Position numbers and translations under genes: made by a program. A stretch of 64,000 bases of DNA, from contig CANQQZ010000004.1 of NCBI GenBank assembly GCA_947626135.1, positions 1 to 64,000 on the forward strand. Reading direction: 5' to 3'. Source of the DNA: an uncultured Clostridia bacterium (GTDB lineage Bacteria > Bacillota > Clostridia > UBA1381). Positions 1 through 6,825 of the stretch are shown here, piece by piece (the first letter of the stretch is position 1; the number at the start of each line of letters is the position of its first letter). Under the pieces are notes generated by a model that saw only the letters and a program-made list of their open reading frames with translations, ran no database searches and was not told the DNA's origin.

Positions 1-32
1 ACAACATAATTTCCATTATGTTGTATTTTTTT
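1..32. terminator. Perfect 10-bp inverted repeat followed by T tract
   Basis: Bases 1-10 and 15-24 are exact reverse complements with a 4-nt loop (ttcc), followed by T's at 26-32. As read on the + strand this is a Rho-independent terminator; on the - strand it lies directly after the recombinase stop codon, so it may act in both directions. The bases left of position 1 are not visible, so the minus-strand T tract cannot be judged. Because it abuts an integrase gene, a recombination-site role cannot be excluded. Confidence 0.6.
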
Positions 33-871
33 CAGCATCGCAGAAGCCCGAGCTTCTGTATTTGTCTGCGGTGAACGCTTCCGCTTTCCATCGTGTAAAC
101 CCTTGTCGTATTAATGCTCGAATGACCGAGAATATCTGCGAGCCGCACAACGTCCTTTTGGATAGAATAATATGTTCTCGCGAACAAATGGCGGAAATTA
201 TGCGGAAATACCTTATCCCTCATAACTCCCGCGCTCCCGCATAAAGCCTTTAGCATTTTCCATACGTTGCTGCGGTTTATCGGATTGCCGGTTCTGGTCC
301 GGAAAATGCTGCCCTCGGTTATGCCCCGCTCCTTCATATATCCCCGGAGCATTTTACATAGCGGCGCGGGCAGTATAACCACCCGCATTTTGCCCTTGCA
401 CCGGATTTGAGCCCTTCCGGTTTTCACGGCGTTCGCGTCGATATACCTCAGCTCCGATATACGTATTCCGGTGCTGCATAGCGTCTGCATAAGATAATAC
501 AGCCGCCTGTTTCCCTTTTTCTGCGCGGCGCTCAAAAGCCGCTCGTATTCCGCCTTTGTAAGCTCCCTGTCGCTTCTCGCGAAAATCTGCCTTTGAATTT
601 TCAGCGTTTTCACATGGCAGTCGTGCCGGTCCGTAAAACGGAAAAAACGGTTAAGCGAGGACAGAATCGAATTAACGCTTGCCGGCGCGTAATTTTCTAT
701 CAATCGCTCCTTGTAAGCGAGAACGGCGTTTTTGTCAAGCTCCGCCCCGCGCAGCCACGCGCGGAACGCTCGGACGTCCCTAACATACTTTTCCGTTGTA
801 GCCGCCGCGCATTCCTCGTTTTGAAGATGAGCCCTGAATTCTTCAACGCTCTCGTTTGAAATTTTTTTCAT
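32..871 (-). CDS. Tyrosine recombinase / phage-type integrase (XerC/D-like)
   Basis: A 279-residue site-specific recombinase. The N-terminal SAM-like core-binding domain (about residues 8-85) is followed by the catalytic domain. Visible catalytic residues are Arg in GIRISELRY, the beta-hairpin Lys in CKGKMRVVILP, the HNFRH box (His-x-x-Arg), the LGHSS box and the nucleophilic Tyr in TRVYTM, so the full R-K-H-R-H-Y set is present and the enzyme looks active. I place the start at the ATG at 869-871 because AAGGAG lies 9 nt upstream; a TTG 9 nt further upstream is the alternative. The length fits stand-alone XerC/D-like or small integron/element integrases rather than long phage integrases. It sits at the edge of an accessory region and could be the recombinase that moved it, but no att pair is visible. 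Confidence 0.9.
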   Translation of the reverse strand: MKKISNESVEEFRAHLQNEECAAATTEKYVRDVRAFRAWLRGAELDKNAVLAYKERLIENYAPASVNSILSSLNRFFRFTDRHDCHVKTLKIQRQIFARSDRELTKAEYERLLSAAQKKGNRRLYYLMQTLCSTGIRISELRYIDANAVKTGRAQIRCKGKMRVVILPAPLCKMLRGYMKERGITEGSIFRTRTGNPINRSNVWKMLKALCGSAGVMRDKVFPHNFRHLFARTYYSIQKDVVRLADILGHSSINTTRVYTMESGSVHRRQIQKLGLLRC

Positions 872-1004
872 TGTCAACAACTCCTTATTCGTTTATTTTA
901 TCACGAAAACGCTGTTTTATCAGCCGACCGCGGATTTTCCGCCATTTTTATATTGCGCCCCGGCTTATCGGGATTTTCGCGGAGCGTTTCTTTTTTTTCG
1001 CAAA

Positions 1005-1034
1005 TAAAAAAAAGCACAGCCGGCATGACTGTGC
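1005..1034 (-). terminator. Rho-independent terminator after the TM2 gene
   Basis: GCACAG (1014-1019) pairs with CTGTGC (1029-1034); on the minus strand the stem is followed by eight T's (A run 1006-1013). It lies about 130 nt beyond the stop codon of the TM2 protein gene. I see no gene between 872 and 1161 beyond this hairpin. Confidence 0.7.
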
Positions 1035-1161
1035 CCGTATACGCGGACGCTTTAATTATGAATATACCTCGCGGCGTCCGATACCGCCGGTTCCCGCTCA
1101 TAATCCGCACCCTGCCTTTTATAAAATCGTAATACGCAAATCCCCTCCAAATCCTTTCCGT

Positions 1162-3330
1162 TTAATCCTCCGTATCCTTTTCCTCGTGCATTTCCTCTCC
1201 GGCATTATTATTTTCGGCGGCGGGCAATGCGGGTATATCATTATTTCGTTTTAAATAGTATCCCTTTTTGGGCTTTAACACGCCCGCCGATATAAGAATA
1301 ACATCTATCAGCCACCAGATAAGATATCCGCCGAAGGTCAGCATTTTTAAAACTCCGCTTATATAATGCCCCAGATAAAACCTATCGACGCCCAGGCAGC
1401 CTAAGAACACCGATAAAACAGCGGCTTTCGTCTTCGACCGCTCCCTGACCTTCTCGGGCTCCCGGCTGTCGTCCTCCTCCGTCAGCTTCATTACGGTTTG
1501 ATTTTTTTTCTTTTGAGGCTTAGCGGCGGCAGCCTCCGTAATTAACCTGTCCGTATGCCTGCGGACCTCCTCCTCGATTTGCTTACGGTCAAGCTGCGCA
1601 ATAACGGATGCCACATAATCTATATCGTTAACGCATTTCTCCAATAATTCCGTTTTCATTATTAACGCCGCGCTGACGTCTATGGTATTTCCCGATTTCA
1701 GCGCGATTGAAATCGTACTGTTTTTTGTGCCGATTGTCTTAATATCGTTAAATTCAATACGCTTTGTACCGTTGCTCCCAAATACAAAAATAGCGCGCGT
1801 GGTCAGGATCAACGCGGTTTTCCATGAGCATAGCGACGTAAAATCGCAAAACAGGATCGGCATTCCGTGCTCCTCGGTGAACTCCGGAAATTTGTATTTT
1901 TTATCGGTTATAAAATCAATTTTTCTCGCGTGCTTACCCATATGCGAAAAAGCGTCGCTGTTGTCCGCATATTCGTTGAATCTTTCCAAAAATCCGTCCG
2001 GAACGGATAGTTCCTTTTTTAACTGCTGACATCCGATATTCTTTTTGATTATCTCGTCGATTTTAGACTGAGCAATTTCCGTAAATTTATCGTATTTATA
2101 ATCCAGCCCGCAAAAAAACCCGGCGGTCTTTTTACAGTTTTCCTCATCCGATAAATCCACCGCGTAAAAATCATATTCTTCAACCTTGAGATTAAACAGA
2201 GCGATATCATCGCGCACCTTCTGCGCGGTCTCCCGCGTGGGGTACATAACGCCCTCCACTGTTCTCAAATTTTCATCTATTACCTTAAGCCGCTCGTCCA
2301 GCTGCTTTGTAAATTCCGCCGAAGGGTATCCCACGATTCTGCATAAATCAAGGATTTTGTTTTTCTGCTCCAGCACCTCCTCCTCGACCATAGATTTAGG
2401 CTTTATGTACTGAGCGCATGCCGATTCCAGCTTCTGCTTCTTATAGGATTTTATGTCAACGTCGAAATAATCCGCCAGCTTCTCCACTTCGCCCTTCTCA
2501 TCGCCCCATTTGTTGATGGTATATTTATATACGCCTATATGTGTCGGATTTGTTTTTAATATTTTGACAACGTTTTCCTTTATCTGAGCCTCGGGGATTT
2601 TTCCCTCCGCCAGATTTTTCCGTATGGTGTCGGATGCGTCCAGTTCCTCCTCGCTTATCTCGCTGAATTTTATATTTGTATTTGATTTTATTACAGATAT
2701 GACCTTGTTCATTACGTACTGGCTTATTTCATATGCGGCAAATTCAAATAACTCTATATTCTCTTTATCGCCATACAGCATCGCCTTTTTTGCAGCGGAT
2801 GCCGCGCCGGTCGCGGCATTTCCGACAACATTGACCATTGAATGCCCAAGCCCTGTCGCCATGTTTATAGCGCCCGCTTTTGCGCTCTCCTTAAGCTGGC
2901 TGGAAAGATTGTATCCGTAGCCCCGGAACTTTGTTCTGTTTGCTTTCCGGTCGTGACGGTACTCCTTTTTCCCTTCGCTTTCATATTCAATATAATTGTA
3001 TTCCATTTCAAAGCATTCCATCGCTTCTTTAAATTTTGAATTATAGTATGAAATACATTGATTTTCCAGCGTTTTAAGATTTGTGGCGTAAATCTTCTGG
3101 TTTTCCAAATATTTCTGAGCCGGGACAAGCATGGAGTTTATAAAAACATCCCGTTTGAACAGCGTCGCCATATTGGCTACAACACCCTCCGCGTTGCCGC
3201 ACTGTTTATACGCCTTGCGCGCCGTGGCGCAGGCGTTATCGGCAATATTCTGGAATTTATAAAATATGCGTATATAATTTATTCTCGGAACAGAATATGA
3301 TATAACGTATCCAAGATAGTTAAAATCCAC
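1162..3330 (-). CDS. Large TM2-domain protein with PH-like segment, function unknown
   Basis: A 722-residue protein I do not recognise as a whole. The C-terminal ~55 residues before a 38-residue tail form a clear TM2 domain: two hydrophobic helices around the motif GVDRFYLGHY and a WWLIDVI segment. The region before it (FCDFTSLCSWKTALILTTRAIFVFG and the strands that follow) resembles a bacterial PH-like fold, and residues ~150-185 are Gly/Ala-rich. The N-terminal half is charged and helical. The start is a GTG at 3330 with GGGAG about 9 nt upstream. It follows the YARHG gene by 22 nt, so the two are probably one transcript ending at the hairpin at 1005-1034. TM2 proteins are small membrane proteins of uncertain role; a 600-residue cytosolic domain fused to TM2 is unusual. 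Position next to a defence-like operon makes a membrane-linked accessory or effector role conceivable, but this is only context. Confidence 0.75.
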   Translation of the reverse strand: MDFNYLGYVISYSVPRINYIRIFYKFQNIADNACATARKAYKQCGNAEGVVANMATLFKRDVFINSMLVPAQKYLENQKIYATNLKTLENQCISYYNSKFKEAMECFEMEYNYIEYESEGKKEYRHDRKANRTKFRGYGYNLSSQLKESAKAGAINMATGLGHSMVNVVGNAATGAASAAKKAMLYGDKENIELFEFAAYEISQYVMNKVISVIKSNTNIKFSEISEEELDASDTIRKNLAEGKIPEAQIKENVVKILKTNPTHIGVYKYTINKWGDEKGEVEKLADYFDVDIKSYKKQKLESACAQYIKPKSMVEEEVLEQKNKILDLCRIVGYPSAEFTKQLDERLKVIDENLRTVEGVMYPTRETAQKVRDDIALFNLKVEEYDFYAVDLSDEENCKKTAGFFCGLDYKYDKFTEIAQSKIDEIIKKNIGCQQLKKELSVPDGFLERFNEYADNSDAFSHMGKHARKIDFITDKKYKFPEFTEEHGMPILFCDFTSLCSWKTALILTTRAIFVFGSNGTKRIEFNDIKTIGTKNSTISIALKSGNTIDVSAALIMKTELLEKCVNDIDYVASVIAQLDRKQIEEEVRRHTDRLITEAAAAKPQKKKNQTVMKLTEEDDSREPEKVRERSKTKAAVLSVFLGCLGVDRFYLGHYISGVLKMLTFGGYLIWWLIDVILISAGVLKPKKGYYLKRNNDIPALPAAENNNAGEEMHEEKDTED

Positions 3331-3352
3331 CGTTATTATGCTCCCTTCCGTA

Positions 3353-4075
3353 TTATCTCCAGCCCTGCGATTTTGCGTAGTCGGTCAGTGTTTTCATGTT
3401 TTGTTTTTCCATGTTGTTAAATTCCGCTTCGCATTGCGACATATCGTCTGTTGAAGGTGTATACCACTCCATAGAGCCAAAGATTTGCTTATACTTGTCG
3501 CTTGAAAAAATATACCCATGATACGCGTACATCTCGTTTATAAGGTACTCGACGTCATCCTTGCTCAGCTGCGAAACCTCGTCCGCCCGATATTCCACGC
3601 TGTCGGCAATATACTCCTCGTCATACTCCACCGGCAGGTCCGAGGCGTCCTGATACAAATCATCCTCGCCGGAATCGCTTGCGCCCTGCATTACATCGCT
3701 TGCCGGAGTTTCAACGGTGTCATATGTCGTGGCAATGGTTTTGCCGGAATATTGTCCCGTGCTGTCCGCCCCGACCTTTCCTATGATTACAGCCAGAAAC
3801 AGCGCGAGTATTATTGCCGTAATCTTTCCGCTGGCAGTCGACGCCTTAAAAGCAAAACCCAATCCCGCAAGAATTATCACGACTATCGCCGCCTTCCAGA
3901 AATAGAAGGTAAGTGCCATTAAAAGCCCGCCGCCTAAAATTGCCACAATAATGCTTTGCAGCAGAGCCTTAAACCCGTCGAATACAATCAATACCGATTT
4001 CCAATACATTAAAAAAATCATTATTGAATAAATCACAAATAACCCCGCCATTACTCCCGTTGATACATCACTCAT
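3353..4075 (-). CDS. Membrane protein with C-terminal YARHG domain
   Basis: A 240-residue protein with three or four hydrophobic helices in the first ~105 residues, an acidic Asp/Glu/Ser-rich linker (about 115-165) and a C-terminal YARHG-type domain: LINEMYAYHGYIF, then the aromatic WYTPSTDD and a final NMKTLTDYAKSQGW. The hallmark ARHG is degenerate (AYHG). YARHG domains are thought to be extracellular and are common in Firmicutes, with no assigned reaction. I choose the ATG at 4073-4075 because AAGGAAGG is 9 nt upstream; a GTG at 4084 is too close to that site. It shares a transcript with the TM2 gene downstream. The promoter carries the hairpin element that also precedes the BREX-like operon. 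Confidence 0.8.
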   Translation of the reverse strand: MSDVSTGVMAGLFVIYSIMIFLMYWKSVLIVFDGFKALLQSIIVAILGGGLLMALTFYFWKAAIVVIILAGLGFAFKASTASGKITAIILALFLAVIIGKVGADSTGQYSGKTIATTYDTVETPASDVMQGASDSGEDDLYQDASDLPVEYDEEYIADSVEYRADEVSQLSKDDVEYLINEMYAYHGYIFSSDKYKQIFGSMEWYTPSTDDMSQCEAEFNNMEKQNMKTLTDYAKSQGWR

Positions 4076-4147
4076 TTTTTTCACGCCTTCCTTTGAATAT
4101 TTTTTGTTTTTTTATTTCAATATTTACCGTAAGGTAATTAAAGAAAT

Positions 4148-4225
4148 CAATGTTCTCTACGGTACCAAATGCTTTGCATTTGATATCGTAAGGTTATTAT
4201 AACATATTGCAATATTTATTCGCAA
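4148..4225 (-). promoter_or_regulatory. Promoter plus hairpin element (copy 1) for the YARHG/TM2 pair
   Basis: On the minus strand TTGCGA (4220-4225), an 18-bp spacer and a perfect TATAAT (4196-4201) form a sigma-A promoter. Directly after it comes the conserved order AACCTTACGA, a hairpin (CAAATGC-aaa-GCATTTG core with outer pairing) and GAGAACATTG, ending at 4148. The same order occurs at 6169-6231 and 6268-6330, but with a different stem sequence that still pairs, so structure is retained while sequence changes. Confidence 0.65.
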
Positions 4226-4302
4226 TACATTACTGTAATTATTTTGTAGAAATTTGCTATAATAATTTTGTATATATTTCACAATCCCACGAACGGACGG
4301 TG

Positions 4303-4650
4303 ATGGAATTGCCATACACAAGCGAATATATCGGGGCGCGGATACGCCGGCGGCGCAAGGAGCTCAACCTCACGCAGGAGCAGCTCGCGGAGCGTATCGA
4401 CATCGCGTCCAACTACCTCGGGCAGATTGAAAACGGTCGGCGCGGCGTAAATATAACGAACCTCATCAAGCTCGCAAACGCGCTTAACGTCACGTTTGAC
4501 TACCTCATGTCCGACGTCAATCAAGCCGCGATAGAGGAGGCGGAGGACAATAAAAAGCAGTGGCTCGCTTTGCTCTCCCGCCGCACTCCCAAGGAACAGC
4601 GGCTGCTGATCAAAATCGCATCCGATTTGTCGCGCGATTTATTTGAATAG
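4303..4650 (+). CDS. XRE-family helix-turn-helix transcriptional regulator
   Basis: A 115-residue regulator. Residues 8-65 form a Cro/C1-type HTH: IGARIRRRRKELNLTQEQLAER, then IASNYLGQIENGRRGVN as the recognition-helix region, with NITNLIKLANALNVTFDYLM completing the five-helix fold. The C-terminal ~45 residues are helical and probably mediate dimerisation. The start is the ATG at 4303, next to a GTG at 4300; the reading frame upstream to 4207 is open but AT-rich and lacks a ribosome site. A TATAAT at 4258-4263 preceded by TG gives an extended -10. It is transcribed divergently from the YARHG/TM2 pair, so it is a natural candidate repressor of the hairpin-bearing promoter, though this is inference. 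Confidence 0.9.
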   Translation: MELPYTSEYIGARIRRRRKELNLTQEQLAERIDIASNYLGQIENGRRGVNITNLIKLANALNVTFDYLMSDVNQAAIEEAEDNKKQWLALLSRRTPKEQRLLIKIASDLSRDLFE

Positions 4651-4659
4651 CCTTTTTTA

Positions 4660-4689
4660 TTGACACACTCGCGCCGCGTATGCTATAAT
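4660..4689 (+). promoter_or_regulatory. Sigma-A promoter for the kinase gene
   Basis: TTGACA at 4660-4665, 18-bp spacer, TG-n extended TATAAT at 4684-4689. GGAGG at 4697-4701 is placed well for the ATG at 4710. The promoter starts just 10 nt after the XRE stop codon. Confidence 0.85.
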
Positions 4690-4709
4690 TTCACCCGGAG
4701 GCGATAATT

Positions 4710-5483
4710 ATGGGATATACCGACGCGGGCTTTCTCGATGTGAAGAAAAATATTCTTCTTGTCACCGATACCGACACAGGTGAAGCGTATGTAAAAAAAT
4801 ACATATCCGCCGAGCAGTACGGCGTGTACGAGCTTATCCGCCGCAGCGGATACGCCGGTGTACCGCGCGTGATCGACATTTACCCCGAAAACGATTATTT
4901 CGTGCTTATCGAGGAGCGCGCCGAGGGCAAATCCTTGCAGGAAATGCTTGACGCGGGTTTTTTATTCCCGCCCGAATTTATGCGGACGCTCACCGCGTTT
5001 TTTGCACGGACGCTCACGCCCATCCACCGCGACGGTATTGTCCACCGCGACATCACCGCATCGAACGTAATCTATTCCGGCGGTGATAAATTTTACCTTA
5101 TCGACTTCGGCAACGCGCGGACGTACAAGAAGGAGCAATCAGCCGATACCGAGTTTATCGGTACGCAGAATTACGCTGCGCCGGAGCAGTTCGGATTCGG
5201 ACAGTCCACGCGAAGAACGGATATTTTCGCGATAGGTATGCTTATGAACGCGCTGCTCACCGGCGGCAGGTTCACATATGAGCAAATGTACGAGGGCGCA
5301 TTGAAGCGCGTCATAAAGCGCTGCACCGCCGTAAATCCGCGCCGCCGTTACGGAAGCGTAAAACAGCTGTCCCGTGCGGCGGCAAGGGTAACGTATCTGC
5401 CCTTTACAAGCGTGCCGATGATTATTTTCTACGTCTACGGCGTTCTTACGCTGCTTGCAATGATAATCGCTTTTTTCATCTGA
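4710..5483 (+). CDS. Small membrane-anchored Ser/Thr protein kinase homologue
   Basis: 257 residues. A Hanks-type kinase core is recognisable: VKK near residues 28-30 as candidate ATP-binding Lys, HRD at 112-114 (catalytic loop HRDITASNV), DFG at 132-134, and APEQ at 157-160 with the RRTDIFAIGML segment of the F helix. The N-terminal glycine-rich loop is short and not canonical, and the catalytic-loop Lys two residues after HRD is Thr. A single hydrophobic helix at 233-256 ends the protein, so the kinase should be tethered to the membrane with its catalytic domain inside. There is no PASTA or other sensor domain, unlike PrkC/StkP. It has its own strong promoter and converges on the HTH gene at 5600-6031. 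A role in signalling to the flanking regulators is an inference from gene order. Confidence 0.85.
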   Translation: MGYTDAGFLDVKKNILLVTDTDTGEAYVKKYISAEQYGVYELIRRSGYAGVPRVIDIYPENDYFVLIEERAEGKSLQEMLDAGFLFPPEFMRTLTAFFARTLTPIHRDGIVHRDITASNVIYSGGDKFYLIDFGNARTYKKEQSADTEFIGTQNYAAPEQFGFGQSTRRTDIFAIGMLMNALLTGGRFTYEQMYEGALKRVIKRCTAVNPRRRYGSVKQLSRAAARVTYLPFTSVPMIIFYVYGVLTLLAMIIAFFI

Positions 5484-5552
5484 AAATATTGTAGCATACT
5501 GCCGAAAAATAATATCGGACTGACAGTGATAAAAACAGTAAAACGACAAAAA

Positions 5553-5584
5553 AATCGGAGAGCGGTCATACTCTCCGATTTTAT
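5553..5584. terminator. Bidirectional terminator between kinase and HTH genes
   Basis: AATCGGAGAG (5553-5562) pairs perfectly with CTCTCCGATT (5571-5580) around an 8-nt loop, with A's before and T's after, serving the two convergent genes. Confidence 0.85.
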
Positions 5585-5599
5585 ATTGCGATGTCCAAT

Positions 5600-6031
5600 C
5601 TATTCCCGCAGCAACGCCTTTTCGCCCGCCTCGATAAGCATTTTATCGCACTCGATTATATCAATATGCTTTTCGAGGCAAAACAAAATTACGCTGTCGC
5701 GCACGATTTTCGGGTACAGCTCGCCGACACGCGCCATGCGCATATACCGGCGGCTCTCCTCGATGTTGAGCCCCAGCCCGAAGCACATCTGAATTATTTT
5801 ATCGCGGCTGATGTTCGCCTTTACGCCCTGATTGATTTTGTAAAAATACGAGTCCGACATCTGCGCGCGGCGCGCCGCCTTCGCTATTGTAAGACCCTTT
5901 TCCGCGAGCAGCTCCGACAAGTATTCGCGCAGCTCGCCGCTTATCATATCCTCCGAATTTTCCTCGATATAATGATTTACATCGCGTTCGGATTTTAATA
6001 TTTTCATCAAATCGTCCGTGGATTTCGCCAT
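5600..6031 (-). CDS. Helix-turn-helix regulator, divergent from the BREX-like operon
   Basis: 143 residues from the ATG at 6029-6031, which has GAGGTG 8 nt upstream; the longer frame to 6130 lacks a ribosome site and would cross the promoter. The middle region (EKGLTIAKAARRAQMSDSYFYKINQG) is an XRE-like HTH, followed by NISRDKIIQMCFGLGLNIEESRRYMRMA, which is a typical continuation. The C-terminal part (DSVILFCLEKHIDIIECDKMLIEAGE) is helical. Similar small HTH proteins are often found next to kinase-like genes in Clostridia. It shares a 360-bp intergenic region with the BREX-like operon and is the best candidate for its regulator. Confidence 0.8.
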   Translation of the reverse strand: MAKSTDDLMKILKSERDVNHYIEENSEDMISGELREYLSELLAEKGLTIAKAARRAQMSDSYFYKINQGVKANISRDKIIQMCFGLGLNIEESRRYMRMARVGELYPKIVRDSVILFCLEKHIDIIECDKMLIEAGEKALLRE

Positions 6032-6049
6032 ATATAACACCTCATGCGT

Positions 6050-6078
6050 ATTATACCCGACCGCGCGGGAAAGTGCAA
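6050..6078 (-). promoter_or_regulatory. Sigma-A promoter for the HTH gene
   Basis: Minus strand TTGCAC (6073-6078), 17-bp spacer, TATAAT (6050-6055). It implies a leader of only about 12 nt before the ATG at 6031. Confidence 0.8.
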
Positions 6079-6093
6079 TAGCCTTTTCGGAAA

Positions 6094-6120
6094 TTATCAC
6101 TGCCGGTGATAAATTTTTTT
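6094..6120. promoter_or_regulatory. Inverted repeat upstream of the HTH promoter
   Basis: TTATCAC (6094-6100) and GTGATAA (6106-6112) are a perfect 7-bp inverted repeat around tgccg, followed on the + strand by a T run. It is placed 15 bp upstream of the -35 box of the HTH gene. It could be an operator for one of the HTH proteins or a + strand terminator against antisense reading; the sequence does not decide. Confidence 0.5.
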
Positions 6121-6147
6121 CTGTAAACATATCTCCCCGCCCTAAAG

Positions 6148-6179
6148 GGATTGCAATCCGCCAGAATATATGTTATAAT
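6148..6179 (+). promoter_or_regulatory. Promoter of the BREX-like operon with palindromic -35 region
   Basis: TTGCAA (6151-6156), 17-bp spacer and TATAAT (6174-6179). The -35 box lies inside the perfect palindrome GGATTGCAATCC (6149-6160), a plausible operator. The -10 box belongs to hairpin-element copy 2. The transcript would have a ~205-nt leader holding both tandem copies before the GTG at 6392. Confidence 0.7.
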
Positions 6180-6231
6180 AACCTCACGAAACAATACGAA
6201 ATCAAAGATTTCTGTGTTTCGGAGAACATTG
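6169..6231 (+). repeat. Promoter-hairpin element, copy 2
   Basis: 63 nt: TATGTTATAATAACCTCACG, a two-part hairpin (CGAAACA 6187-6193 with TGTTTCG 6215-6221; inner GAAATC-aaa-GATTTC), then GAGAACATTG. The outer arms (TATGTTATAA and the later AACATA) also pair imperfectly, making an extended stem of ~70 nt. Confidence 0.8.
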
Positions 6232-6267
6232 AAACATAACGCTGCGGCGACAGTGCCGCCTTGCAGT

Positions 6268-6330
6268 TATGTTATAATAACCTCACGAAACAATACGAAA
6301 TCAAAGATTTCTGTGTTTCGGAGAACATTG
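6268..6330 (+). repeat. Promoter-hairpin element, copy 3
   Basis: Identical to copy 2 over 63 nt and exactly 99 bp downstream of it. It keeps a TATAAT (6273-6278) but no good -35 box sits 16-18 bp upstream. The spacer between the copies holds a separate GC-rich imperfect hairpin (6242-6266). Confidence 0.8.
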
Positions 6331-6391
6331 TAACATAACGCTTTGGCGGATATCGTGAGGCTTAATATTTGAAAACGGAGGGGGCGCTTTT

Positions 6392-6808
6392 GTGGGAGCT
6401 GTAATCGAATCCCGAAATATAACGGATAAACAGTCGGCGTACAGTCTGCCGATTTATATCAATGTGCCTCCGGAAACGGCGTCCGCCGCCGTTTCAGCGA
6501 ATAAGCCCCTCGCGGCGGAGCTCATAAGCCTGACTCCCGCGCGCAGAACCATGCAGCTTGAAAAATGCTTTATACGGCTGCTTGAGACCCTGCCGGATTT
6601 TCCGGTAATAAAAGATATTGATGTGATGTTTAATCCCGGCTATAGGGTCGATGTGATGAAAATTCTGATTTCGGCATACAAACGCAAGCCGTACAGCCTG
6701 ATCTGGTCGGGACGCTGTTCCGGAGGGAGGCTGATATACGCCGAAGAGGGCTGCGCGGATTACCGGACCTATGAAATAAGCGACTATGACATCATTTGTA
6801 TCATTTGA
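6392..6808 (+). CDS. BrxF-like protein of a BREX type 3-like system, Walker A missing
   Basis: 138 residues; first gene of the defence-like operon. The GTG start at 6392 has the strong ribosome site GGAGGGGG 8 nt upstream, and an in-frame stop at 6356 rules out a longer form. From memory of the family, BrxF is a small P-loop protein whose second half has the pattern Asn-x-x-Leu...Leu-x-x-Arg-Arg, a Walker B-like strand with Asp then LF, and an ending TrpProGly...GlyArgLeuThrTyrAla...TyrArg. This protein shows NKPLAAELISLTPARR, VIKDIDVMFNP and IWSGRCSGGRLIYAEEG...YRTYEISDYDI, which matches that order well. The N-terminus carries no GxxxxGK[ST], so ATP binding in the usual way is unlikely. It precedes brxC by 17 nt, as brxF does in type 3 BREX. 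BrxB is the alternative, but the fit is poorer. Confidence 0.55.
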   Translation: MGAVIESRNITDKQSAYSLPIYINVPPETASAAVSANKPLAAELISLTPARRTMQLEKCFIRLLETLPDFPVIKDIDVMFNPGYRVDVMKILISAYKRKPYSLIWSGRCSGGRLIYAEEGCADYRTYEISDYDIICII

Positions 6809-6825
6809 CAGGAGGAACAGGATCT

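Noticed and set aside
901-1110. Small minus-strand ORF of 69 residues
   Set aside because: Crosses the terminator of the TM2 gene, no ribosome site, low-complexity translation.
6169-6330. Possible CRISPR array
   Set aside because: Only two tandem copies with one spacer, internal hairpin far larger than a CRISPR repeat, a -10 box inside the unit and no cas genes.
6151-6333. A 60-residue open frame running through both hairpin-element copies, with a repeated peptide
   Set aside because: The peptide repeat follows simply from the 99-bp DNA repeat; there is no ribosome site and the frame starts inside the -35 box.
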